From positions 82,960,079 through 83,024,078 of the forward strand of contig NC_035433.2 in the NCBI RefSeq assembly GCF_002127325.2: a DNA stretch of 64,000 bases, read 5' to 3'. Position numbers and translations under genes: made by a program. Position 1 is the stretch's first letter. Each line of letters opens with the position of its first letter. This document shows positions 43,211 to 54,019 of this stretch, piece by piece. Source of the stretch: Helianthus annuus (lineage: Eukaryota; Streptophyta; Magnoliopsida; Asterales; Asteraceae). The notes under the pieces were generated by a model, which saw nothing but the letters and a program-made list of their open reading frames with translations, did not search any database and was not told the DNA's origin.

Positions 43211-45144
43211 GACTAGAGGGTATGGAGGCCGGCTGAGGCCCGGCTTGCCCCGGCGACGGTCCCCCACACCGTTCCCCCAGGCTCGGCTCGGCAGATTCGG
43301 CTCCCACAAGACGGAGAGGACGGGCCTAAATTTAAAATATATAGCCGTTGGTAAAGGCTAGTTCAATAAAAAAAATCCCACTTTTCTATAAAACACACTT
43401 ATTTTATACCATTTTCATCATTTTCTCCCCGCTTTCAACCCAAAACACTCTCTTTTTTATACCATTTTCTCCCCACTTTTATAAAAAAAATTATCTTCTC
43501 ATCCACAATGTCATCTAATTCTTGGTGGTCCTCGTCTTTGGAGGAGGAAGAGGAGATGTTTTTCGCAAACGTTGTGCTAAGGGCGGCGCAGATTCTTATT
43601 GAGGAGGAAGAGGAAAACGTCTCGTCTGAAAGCGTTATTACCAGACGAATACGGATTAACAGAGACCGCCAAGGTTTATCATTAATAAATTTTATTATCC
43701 TTATTATTTCCTCGTATTTATATATTTTTTACGACAGGAGCGCACGAGAAATTGGTGAACGATTATTTTTCGGATGCACCCCTTACAATGCCGAGGTTTT
43801 CAAACGCAGGTTCCGAATGAGTCGCCGGTTATTCACACGGATTGCTGATGATTTGGCGGGGCTAGACCCGTTTTTCACGCAACGACCCGATGCTCGAAAT
43901 TATGAAGGGTTCACCACGTTACAAAAGTGTACTGCGGCCATTCGCCAACTGGCATACGGGACAGTGGCCGACGCTTTGGACGAGTACTTACAGATGTCAG
44001 CAAGAACTACGCGGGAATGTTTGTATCGGTTTTCCCATAATGTTGTGAAACTGTATGGCAAAAAATATTTGCGGAAACAAAACGCGTATGATGTTCAACA
44101 GTTGTACCAAGCTCATAAAGCACGGCACGGGTTTTCGGGAATGCTCGGTAGCATTGATTGTATGCATTGGGCATGGCAGAACGGCCCGAATGCGTGGCGA
44201 GGCCAATATACGCGAGGTGATCACGGCCATTCAAACTTAATACTTGAGGTCGTGGCGTCACAAGATTTGTGGATCTGGCATTCTTTCTTTGGTCTCCCTG
44301 GTTCACTCAACGACCTCAACGTGCTATACCAATCGGCGATCTTTAGCGATGTCGTTAATGGAACCGGTCCGGACACCCGTTTTACAGTTTATGGGGTTGA
44401 GTATAGACGAAAAAAGGAAAAAATTCGCCAAGCATCAAGAAGCTGCAAGAAAAGACATCGAACGTGCTTTTGGTGTTTTACAAAAAAAAATGGGCCATCC
44501 TTGAACAACCGGCACGTGCGTTCACACCGAAGAGGTTGCGCCTTTGTATGTACGCTTGCATTTTGCTCCATAACATGATTATTGAAGACGGAGGTCGGGC
44601 GATTTGTGAGTATGATGAAAATGCATCTATCGGGAATACTGTCCCGGTAGATCCGGCACAACAAGATTTAAACTCGTTCTCCTAACCAACGACTTCACGC
44701 ATGCAAACCTTCAACAGGATTTGGTAGAACATATATGGAACAACGTAAACGGCGGGGACGGTGACGAAGACGAAGACGAGTAGTGTAATTTTTATTTTTA
44801 GGTTATGTAATTTTTTTTATAAATTTTAGGTAGTGTAATTTTTTTTAGGTTATGTAATTTTTTTTATGTTATGTAATGGATTTTATTATCTTCTTTTATG
44901 TCTTATTTTTATTTAAATTTTGAATTGTTTTTATAAAGTTAAAAAAATAAAAAAGTTAAACAATAAAAATTAAACAATAAAAGTTAAACAGATAAAATAA
45001 ATTAAACAATAAAAAATAATTTAGGGTAACCCCATCCTCCACCCCCCTCAAAATGCAAGGAGGCCCATCCTCCATGGGATGGTGATGTGGCGCCTACGTG
45101 GCGGCCCATCCTCATGAGGATGAGCCTCCCCAAACCCTCTGGTC
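43211..45144 (+). mobile_element. PIF/Harbinger element, copy 2, full length (1.93 kb)
   Basis: Left end GACTAGAGGGTATGG and right end CCAAACCCTCTGGTC are inverted repeats with two mismatches. Flanks are TAA on both sides (43208-43210 and 45145-45147), the 3-bp duplication expected of PIF/Harbinger. It contains one transposase gene. The Myb-like second ORF normally found in autonomous members is absent. Confidence 0.85.
43508..44685 (+). pseudogene. Harbinger transposase (HARBI1-like), copy 2
   Basis: Exon 1 (MSSNSWWSSSLEEEEEMFFA) splices at 43,673 across a 64-base intron (acceptor CAG at 43,737) into the VNDYFSDAPLYNAE segment, as in plant Harbinger transposases. Catalytic Asp in GSIDCMHW, Asp in SLNDLNVL and Glu in KDIERAFGVL are all encoded. 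It is broken by a one-base loss at about 43,781 (CCCCTTAC for CCCCTTTAC), a 74-base deletion after GVEYRR relative to copy 1, and an extra A in the run at 44,482. The protein end LRLCMYACILLHNMIIED is present. Confidence 0.85.
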
Positions 45145-45147
45145 TAA

Positions 45148-45260
45148 CACTAACTCTGTTAGTATAATTATTACCTAGTAGCAACAATATAATTATTATA
45201 TATATTTTTTAACGGTAAAGTTTCTTTTTGTTCCTATCGTCCGTGGGACTTAAACTCACT
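45148..45260. other. Spacer between Harbinger copy 2 and unit 3
   Basis: AT-rich, no gene. Homology to unit 1 resumes at about 45,261 in the middle of what is Helitron in unit 1, so a rearrangement breakpoint lies here. Confidence 0.5.
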
Positions 45261-46838
45261 CCATACCAAATTTGGTCACATTTCTGTCTCTGGTTTTGTT
45301 AATTTCATGATGATATTATTTTAGTTATTCAATGTTGTGGAACTTCAGCACTTTGTTGTTTTGGAACATGTTGACCCACTCTACAAATTGTTAACTGGTC
45401 TTATGTGTATATGTTCGGCTTCTTCGGTTTGGGCTGAACAAAACCGAAATGATTATAATATATATGCATGGTTGAGGATTGTACCAAATAATTGTTTGTG
45501 AGACGATCACGCTTGATTCAGGCCATAAATAGTTGGATCAAAGGAACAAGGTGAAGTTCAGGATCACGAGCCTCAAGGTGAACGAAGGAACATACTTTGT
45601 GCTTGAACTGGTAATAATAACAGTTGGATTAATTGTTTATCTGCAGGTGATCTTCAGTATACATGCAGGTGGTTAACACTTGGATCATAAGTTGATTCAG
45701 GCCATAAACAGTTGGGTCAATTGTTTATCTGCAGGTGATCCGGAGTTTGTTGTTATAGACGATGTTACTTCAGATGTTCTTACAACATTTATTAAGAAAG
45801 AAAAAAAGGTGAGACAATTGACGCAAGTGTTTGTCGGACTTTATTTTTTCTTAAAAGGTTTTGGTTTCAATTTGATTTGGTTATTTTAAGCTTTTTCATC
45901 AGCTCAAACCGAGCCTAGCTTTGATAGTTTTCTGACTCGAGCAGGAGAGGCATCCGATTAGGACCCGTTCAGACGTTTGTTTCATTTGTTGATAAAAAAA
46001 GACAATAACATCCCGTTCAAAGAGAAAATATTCAGAAGGAAGCTCTTACAGGATAAATGTAGATAATGCATCAATTCAGTACTACAAATGCAGCAATCGG
46101 TAAGATCTAACATATTCCAACCTGTTTGTCCGGATTTACAACCCAAACCAGTTGACTGATACTCGATTCTCGCTATTCTAGAGGTTGTAACCTATGGTGA
46201 ATTTAAACGGTTCTTGAAGTGGAATCGTTAATTACTCCGGCGATGGTATGCCTTTTCCAGCTCTAGAAAAGAGGCAACGAGTTTCTTTTGCATACCAGTT
46301 TATAAAGTAAGAACAACATTCTATCCTTATCCCATTACAATTCTAATTTTAGTTTTAGTTTTGAGTTAGCCTATGAGAAATTTGAGATTTCATTAAAACT
46401 TGCACCGTTTAACATGATATTACACTGATAAAGAGGATCTTCGGGTATGATCGATTACTATTCGCTTTTAATCCAACTAAAGATTCTATATAAATTATTA
46501 AGAAAACATTTTTATTATTTAGTTATTTATTTCAGTCATATTATATGAAGAGACGATTGATAAGATTTGTGTTTATTTATAAAGGTAAAAAGAAATGTTG
46601 GACAAGAAAAGAGAGATGATGAATTAATTGCTGATGAAGGTTTAAGAAAGTGTTGTTATCGAGACTTTTAAGTTTTTAAAAGTTGAATTTGTCACTCTGT
46701 TTGACTCCCAAAAAGTCAACAATATATTTGTTCTTTTTATGAGGAACAAAGCAGTTAACAGGGTTGCATGAGGCGTAACAAAACGCTACCGGTTGGTTAA
46801 CTAGTCAACAGAAAAGTGTTGGAAACTGGTGCTGCACA
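45261..46838 (+). repeat. Segmental duplication, copy B left part (unit 3)
   Basis: Matches 21,080-22,653 nearly base for base, including the internal tandem duplication and the GDPEFVVIDDV frame (one Ile to Thr change). It is the right half of the Helitron without its 5' end, so unit 3 was copied from a unit that already contained the Helitron. Confidence 0.9.
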
Positions 46839-46849
46839 CACTACGTCAA

Positions 46850-47700
46850 AAATGGCCTACGGCCACACTTTTCTCAAAACCGTCCGGCCACACTTTTTAT
46901 TAAATGTGTGGCCAAAGGTCATTTTTAACATTTGAAAAACTTTCAGCCCACTTACCGCCATACATTTTACGTATTCATGTGGCCATTATATAACAACTCA
47001 AACTTTTAGCCACACTTTAAGAAAAAGTTGTGACATTTATTAGTCACACTTAAAAAAGGGTGGCCAAATGTGATCCACGACCACGGTAATTGTTTTATGT
47101 GACCATAAACACATGTTTTTGAAACCGTCAGCCACATTTTAAGAAAAAACTGTGACATTTATTAGTCATACTGGAAATGTGCGGCCACACGTGATCTACG
47201 GCCATGGTATTTTTTAATGATGTGGCTAAAAGCATACATTTGGGAAAAACTAAGACATTTAGTAGCCATACTGAAAAAAGTGATGCCAAATATGATCTTC
47301 GGTCACAATATGTGTGTGATGGTGTGACTAAAAGGTAATACGTATGGCCACATATACTATTTTGTGTGACAGGAGGTTAGGCAATAGTCATACTTTAAAT
47401 TACAAGATTTGTGTGGCTTTACATAAGTATTCGTCACACCATCGTTACTTAGTATATTTTTGCGTAACAAAATGATAGCAAATGTCATGAAGAATATATG
47501 TGACCAAAGATTAGTCAATATTCATATTTATATTTATATTTACGGTTGCAAAAATTTTAATACAACTTTACGTAACAATTAGCCTCACCATTGGCACTTT
47601 ATTTTTGTTTTGTGTGACTGAATGATAGGAATAGCCATAGGAATAGCCATAAATAAAAAAACTGTGTGACCAAATACCATACAATAGCCACACTTATCAT
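46850..47700. repeat. CACTA left subterminal repeats
   Basis: Repeated short motifs of the form GCCACACTTT and AAGTGTGGC, interspersed with GTGTGACCAAA. Such arrays bind the small TNPA-type protein in En/Spm. Confidence 0.8.
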
Positions 47701-49910
47701 CTAGTAACTATTACCAACTCTTACCATATCTGTTCCTCCTGGTTCCAATTCGAGAAGATCGATTATGTGAATCGCTTTTATCTATGTGATTAGCGTTAGT
47801 TTCTCAAACGTGTATGTATTATATTGTGTTCCCTCCGTACCAGAGATGAGTTAGGTTTCCGAATTGTTCAATTATAAGAGTTTTAGATCTGCAGAGTTGA
47901 GTTCGAGTGAAGCAAATTTGAGATTTGGTTCTAATTGCAGGCTACAGGGATTGGAATTTCCGGTGATCCCGCCTCATATTGTGACCGGAAAAGGTAAACC
48001 CTGGTTTCTTATTCATCTTTCAGTTCATATCGTATGCTTTGATTGAACTCCGGTCTCGGGTTTCGTATTGGAGGAATTCAAACATATTGAATTATCAGGT
48101 TGTTGAATATGGGATCTCTTAATTAAAGCAAATAAATTCTTAGCTTTCAGAATTAAACTTCGATCTAGGGTTTTGTATCGGGGGAATTCAAACATGTTGA
48201 AATCCTCAGCCAAATCAAGGTATACGGTTTTTGGATCCTTTGTGCTTCATCTTTGTATTTTCTTCACAATTATGTTGGAGGTATCTGGTTTTGTTAATTG
48301 CTTACTTGACAATGGATATTATACTTACCCAGGAGACTGCAAATGACTTTTTATGTGGTTGAATCGTTTCAACAGACTCTTCTTTTTTGTTATTTGATCC
48401 AAAAATAATGATTCATGAACTTTCTTAGTTTCATGAATGCTCCTTGATGTGAACCATAGCCTACATGCTGTAAGACTACTTTGTGTTTGTTCTATTTTAC
48501 TAAGAATGTCCGCGCGTTGCCGCGGGTGACCCGACTCATGTCCGATTCAATTATGCATTGGAGCGCGTTAACGCATTACATGTTCAAATCATCTAATGTG
48601 TACTATTAGGTGGCAGGCTGGCAGCTATCAAGAACTTTGGGAGGTGTTGCATCCCGCCGTGAAAAATGTTTATAACGCGCTTGACCGGCTCCAGTTAGCT
48701 AGGTGATAAAGTTCAAGTCTCGAGCCCACACTCGGCTGCAGTATTTGCTGCTTCTTACCCACCGTCTGCTGGCGCATTTAAGGAATCGCTTATGCCCTAC
48801 ATGAAACTGTTGCTCGAATTTTTATCCCAAATAAATCACCATTTTATATAAATGTTACCCTTTTCTTGCTTACGTTAGTGATCCTGATCAAATTGATCTT
48901 AACTATGCTATTTTTAAAAAGAATCCTGGATCTATGATCAGAAAACTAATCTACACCATGACAACATGAAGGCCCGAACGAAGCAGCTACAACGGTTTAT
49001 ACAACATTGTTTGACTTTTTAAAGTCAAATAAGACATTTATTTATATAATACTAATTTGCAACACTTCTACGCATTAAGTGTTTGTACACCCTGCATATA
49101 ATCTGTTTTCCTGGCATATTCTCAAAGTATCTAACGTTTTCCGTGATGGTCATGTGGGTTTTTCATGGCAGCCGGTAATGCTTTTTAAAGGTTTTCATGA
49201 TTGGGTAACACATTTAACTCTTTTATTGTGACTGGGCCCTCTTTTGCGATAATGAATTACATTGGTGATGCTTTAAGACATTGTATACCATGGAATGCTA
49301 GTCAATTATTTAGTGTGTTTGAAGATGTTAACTCTTCTTACATGCAAAATGAAGTTCATAGACTCCTTCATACATGTGACTGGTGTATTGTAATGATTTT
49401 ATGTTTGTGTAAAAATTTTAGGTTCGTGTTAGGTTCAACCCGTCATCACTCAGTTAGAACATTTCTGGGTTAATGCATGATGTTTTTAGGATTAAAAAAA
49501 TTATTGATGTTCAGGTTTAAAATTAATAGGAATTCTCTAAACTGATAATGGTGTTGTTGGAAATGGTAGCAGCTGGTGATGTGCAATTGTAAAAAATCAA
49601 GGTCCTGCAAAATATTTAGTTTGGATAACAAATGATGTTCGTTAAATTTGCACTACAAATGATGGCATTTAACTCTTAAAAGAATAACTATTCTTATCAT
49701 AACTTAAAAATTTTAAATATGGTCAAAACCAAGGGTGGACTTACATTGATTGGTACGGGTTCATGCAAACCCACGGCGTTTCAAAATTTTAAGAGAGACT
49801 ATGTATATAAAAAAAGAGCTTGTTTGACTCAAATACTTGACCTGTGATGTTGACTTCTTTGAATTATGAAGTCAAAACTTGTTCAATTATGAACTTAATA
49901 TGGTATTGTC
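47700..49910 (+). other. CACTA interior, left: leader-like and intron-like DNA
   Basis: A UTR-like stretch with a short frame at 47,864 (MFNYKSFRSAELSSSEANLR) ends at an AAAAGGTAAAC donor-like site. A small frame at 49,201 has no recognised feature. 48,499-49,058 may be a degraded Helitron. No confident gene. Confidence 0.4.
48499..49058 (-). mobile_element. Possible degraded Helitron
   Basis: On the minus strand CCCGCGGCAACGCGCGG can form a hairpin and is followed by ACATTCTTAGT, close to but not CTAGT. The other side, near 49,050, reads TAGTATTATATAAATAAATG, similar to Helitron 5' ends. The terminal bases do not meet the rule, so confidence is low. Confidence 0.35.
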
Positions 49911-49929
49911 TGAATTAACTATAGATTTT

Positions 49930-50839
49930 TTTTTTTTGAACGGCCAACAAAAGAGGAAATTTTATTAGAAAAATGATCATTACAAAAGAGCGTCTAGCCA
50001 GCAGCTAAACCTCGACACCAGCAACACCTCGACAACGACAAACAGACCCCAAAAAACAAAACATAATTATCAAAAAACTTCGAAACGCCTCCAGTTCTCA
50101 AAGGTCAAAGATACCTCCTTAGACCTGTTTTTTACCCATAAAAAACTAAGTGTCTTGGTCTCCTCTACCACTTTAGCCACAGAAGCCACTTTGTTGCAAA
50201 ATATGACTTCATTTCTCATGCACCACAGCCTGTATATACCAGTTAAGACAATAGCATAAAGTGCTTTTTTCCTCTTATTGGACCCATGGACATAAGTATG
50301 CAGACCAAGTAAATCCTTGAAATAAAAAATGAACACATAAGGGAACTTGAACCACTGCAGAATTATTTGCCAAAAGTACTGAGCAAAACTGCAAGAAGTG
50401 AAGATATGTTCACTAGTTTCAGGGAAATCACCGCAAAAACAACATATATTTGAGCTAACTTTGATGTTTCTTCGAAACAACGCTTCTCGAGTCGGGAGCC
50501 GTTCTTTTTCCGCTCGCCACGCGACTATACTCACTTTGGTAGGAACCCATTTATTCCATAAAAAAGTGGAGTATGGCTGCGTAAGATTAGAATCCCGGAT
50601 GACTCGTTTGAAATTGCCGACCGAAAAAGTACCGGAAGCATTTGCCTTAGAAGTACATAAAGGGTGCAAGGTTTCATACAGGTGGGTTTTGGGTGAAAAC
50701 GGCTCGCGTTGGGGATGGGTTTGGAAAAGAAACACTCTGTCAGCAGAGGAGGCTGCTGAGCTGGCCTGCCTCAGATCCCTGTTGTCTACAAATGGTCCGG
50801 TTAGCATTTCGGACAGTCGGGACCGGTGGAGCTGGTCTT
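49930..50839 (-). mobile_element. 5'-truncated LINE inserted in the CACTA
   Basis: A 0.9-kb insert on the minus strand, bounded by a 19-bp direct repeat TGAATTAACTATAGATTTT (49911-49929 and 50840-50858). Its minus-strand 3' end runs into an A-rich tail (T run at about 49,930). Truncated 5' end and long target duplication are typical of L1-type retroposition. Confidence 0.85.
50070..50807 (-). pseudogene. LINE ORF2 C-terminus (zf-RVT domain)
   Basis: The open frame of 245 residues contains FLWNKWVPTKVSIVAWRAEK and a zinc-binding segment CCFCGDFPETSEHIFTSCSF, the pattern CxxC...E(T/S)xxHxxxxC of the reverse transcriptase zinc-binding domain at the end of plant LINE ORF2 proteins. The Trp-rich tail (IYRLWCMRNEVIF) also fits. 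Endonuclease and RT core are missing, so it cannot mobilise itself. The frame is still open, so the insertion is fairly recent. Confidence 0.85.
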
Positions 50840-51169
50840 TGAATTAACTATAGATTTTGTCTAATAACTTATAATCTTCATGTTTAAAAAATATATAAAA
50901 GCACAGTATTGTTTGGTTTTTTTCTATGAACATTCTAATGTAAATTTTACTAAAAATTGTTTTTTTTAATCTTCTAATACAACTCCTCAATCATGCATTT
51001 ATGCATTTTAATTAATATGTTTGACAAACGTAAATAATATGATTTTTAATAACTTATATATTATGAAGTCATTTAAAATCAAATATCTTTTTTGTTATTT
51101 ATTGACAAACTCAATAAACTAAAACCATAAATCATATTTAATTGTTAAAAAAATAGTTTAGATTGGTTG

Positions 51170-51640
51170 ATGGCCAACTAGGCTCAATGAATGTCAATTT
51201 TGGTTGATGAGGCTTAATGATGATCAATTAGGCCCAGTGAAGGTCAATTAGGGTTAATAAGGCTGAATAATGGTTAACTAGAATTAATGAAAACTAATTA
51301 GGGTTAATGAGGCTTAATGATGTCTATTAGGTCCAAAGATGGTCAATTAGAACCAATGATAGTCATTAGGCCCAATGATGGTTAACTGGGTTCAAAAAGG
51401 TCAATTAGGCCCAATGAAGGTCAGTTAGGTTTGTTGAGCTCAATGATTGTCAATTAGGCCCAATGACGATCAATTAGACCCAACAATGGTCAACTAGGTT
51501 CAATGAAGGTCAATTAGGGTTGTTGAGGCTTAGTGATGGCCAATTAACCCAATGGTGGTCAAATAGACCCGATGATGATAATGTAGGCCCAGTGATGGTC
51601 AATTATGGTTTTTGAGCTCAATGATGACCAACTAGGGCTC
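51170..51640. repeat. Minisatellite, GATGGTCAATTAGGCCCAAT-like units
   Basis: About twenty diverged copies of a 20-30-base unit built on AATGATGGTCAATTAGG(C/G)(C/T). Entirely inside the CACTA. No ORF. Confidence 0.85.
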
Positions 51641-51744
51641 GTTAAGGCTCGGCTTGTTTTGAGCTTTTTCTCGAGCTGGTCTCAAGCATCTCCCAAAATA
51701 CACTATTTAAAAAAATATACAAAAAATCTTACTATAAAATTCAT

Positions 51745-52735
51745 ATATGTCTTAATTGGCCATATTGGGCCTTAATGTATCACAATGGGCAATAGTATGT
51801 CATATAAGTCCTAATGGACAATATTGGGCATTAATAGATCACAAATGCATTAATGGACCATGTTGGGTCTTAATGGATCATAACGGACAATAGTAGGTCA
51901 TATATGTCTTAGTGAACCATATTGGGCCTTAATTGATCACAACAGGTAATAGTATGTGCATAAGATGTCTTAATGGAGCATATTGAACCTTAATGGATCA
52001 CAACGGGCAATAGTTGATCATTTATGTCTTAATAGACCATATTGGGCCTTAATGGACCATATTGGGCCTTAATGGATCACAACGCGCAATAGTAGGTGGA
52101 TTATATGTCTTAATAGATCACAATGGCCAATACTAGATCACATGCGTCTTAATGGACCACATTGGGCCTTAATGGATCAAAATGACACAATAGTAGATCA
52201 TTTATGTCTTAGTGGATCATATTGGGCCTTAATGGATCACAATGAATAATTGTAGTTCATAAATGTCTTAATGGACCATATTATGCCTTAATGGAAAACA
52301 ATGGACAGTGGTAGATCATACATTTCTTTATAGACCATATTTGACCTTAATGGATCACAATGGACAATGGCATATAATAGATGTCTTAATGAACCATAAT
52401 GAGTTTTAATAGATCATAATGGAAAATAGTAGATCATAGATATCTTAATAAACCATAATGGGCCTTAATGGATCACGATAGACAATGGTAGATCATACAT
52501 GTCTTAATGGACCATATTGGGCCTTAATGAATCACAATGGACAATGGTGGATCCTGCATTTCTTAATGAACTATATTGGGCCTTAATCAATCATAATGGA
52601 CAATGGTAGATCATACATGTCTTAATGGACTATATTTGGCCTTAATGGATCACAATGAACAATGGTAGATCATAGATGTCTTAATAAACCATATTGGGCC
52701 TTAATGGATCACGATGGACTCGGCTGGTTTATTAT
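51745..52735. repeat. Minisatellite, about 58-bp units
   Basis: Roughly seventeen diverged copies of TGTCTTAATGGACCATATTG, GGCCTTAATGGATCACAATG and GACAATGGTAGATCATA in that order. Related words (GGCCTTAATGG) suggest a common origin with the array just upstream. Confidence 0.85.
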
Positions 52736-53300
52736 CTAATAATTAATATATTAGATAAAGAACAGTATAAAATAATAGATTCGTAGGCTTGCGAGCTCGA
52801 TAAGTGAAGCTTGGGCTCGTTTATTATCTAATAATTAATATACTAGATAAAGAATAGTATAAAATAATAGACTCGTTTAGGCTTACGAGCTCGATAAGTG
52901 AAGCTCGGGCTCGTTTATTATCTAATAATTAATATACTAGATAAAGAATAGTATAAAATAATCGACTCAATTTGGCTTACAAGCTCGATAAGTGAAGCTC
53001 GGGCGCGTTTACTAAACAAGTTTGTTTTAGGTCCAGGCTTGGCTCGAAAGCAAGTTTAAATAAGTTTGGCTCGACTCGTTTACTAGAAAACTTTAAATAA
53101 GGGATAAATATTATTAAATATTACATTAAGGCTTGACGAGCTTCACATGCTAAGCTCGAGCTTAGGCTCAATAAATAAACGAGCTTGACATTAGGCTCAA
53201 ACTTGGCTCGATCTCGATAAGGTGTAACTCGTTTTGAGCTTTTTTCTCAAGCTGATCTCGAGCAGCTCGCGAACCCTCAACTCGTTTGCACCCTAATCAT
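52735..53300. mobile_element. GCTCG-rich hAT-like remnant with a 93-bp tandem repeat
   Basis: A unit with GGCTCGTTTATTATCTAATA, ATTAATATACTAGATAAAGA and GCTTACGAGCTCGATAAGTG is repeated three times to about 53,000. The right end reads AACTCGTTTGCACCCTA, the inverted form of a TAGGGTGCAAACGAG terminus like the hAT ends at 24,022. A related end fragment is at about 51,630-51,690, so the 51.7-52.7 kb array may lie inside this element. Confidence 0.5.
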
Positions 53301-53986
53301 AATGGGCAATTTACTTTCAATGGTCAACATGGTCAACATGTTATATATATATTTAAAAAAAATTGTATAATTTCAGTTCACTTTTTATAACTTTATATAT
53401 TAAAAGTTCATAAATTACAAAATAGTTTTCCTCCTAAATTTTTTACCCCTAAAAACTTCCCTCCCAACCCGTTTAAATTTTATATATTAAAAGTTTGAAA
53501 TTAGAAAACAAATTTCATCCTAAAATTTTTACCCCTAAAAACTTCCCTCCCAACCCAATCTGGCTCCCAATTTGAACTCCCCCAAAAAATTTCTAAAAAA
53601 TAGAAGCAAAACTCAAGACAAACAAATCAAAACCCTAGCTTCCAATTTCATACCAATGGTTTGCAACTATTCGACCACTACAGTTCCCCTGCCCCTCCGT
53701 CGCCTCTCCTACCTTTGTCAGATTCTACAACGAAGTCCCTAATACGGCAAAGGAAAAATCAAAGGAGTCCCTAAATCGCCACCGGACCACCATTAGTGCC
53801 TCCAGAACCTTCACATCAACTCTAATTCGATAGCCGCTGCAACAAAACACATCAACTTACAAGCATGAGAGTAATGATCTTAAGGTAATTATGCTTTAGC
53901 GTCTTGTTGTTTTTCGAGAATTACTTCAGTTAACCTAGTTAACCTGATTAACGATTGTAGTGTGTATAACTACATTGTTAACTTGA

Positions 53987-54019
<33 letters not shown>

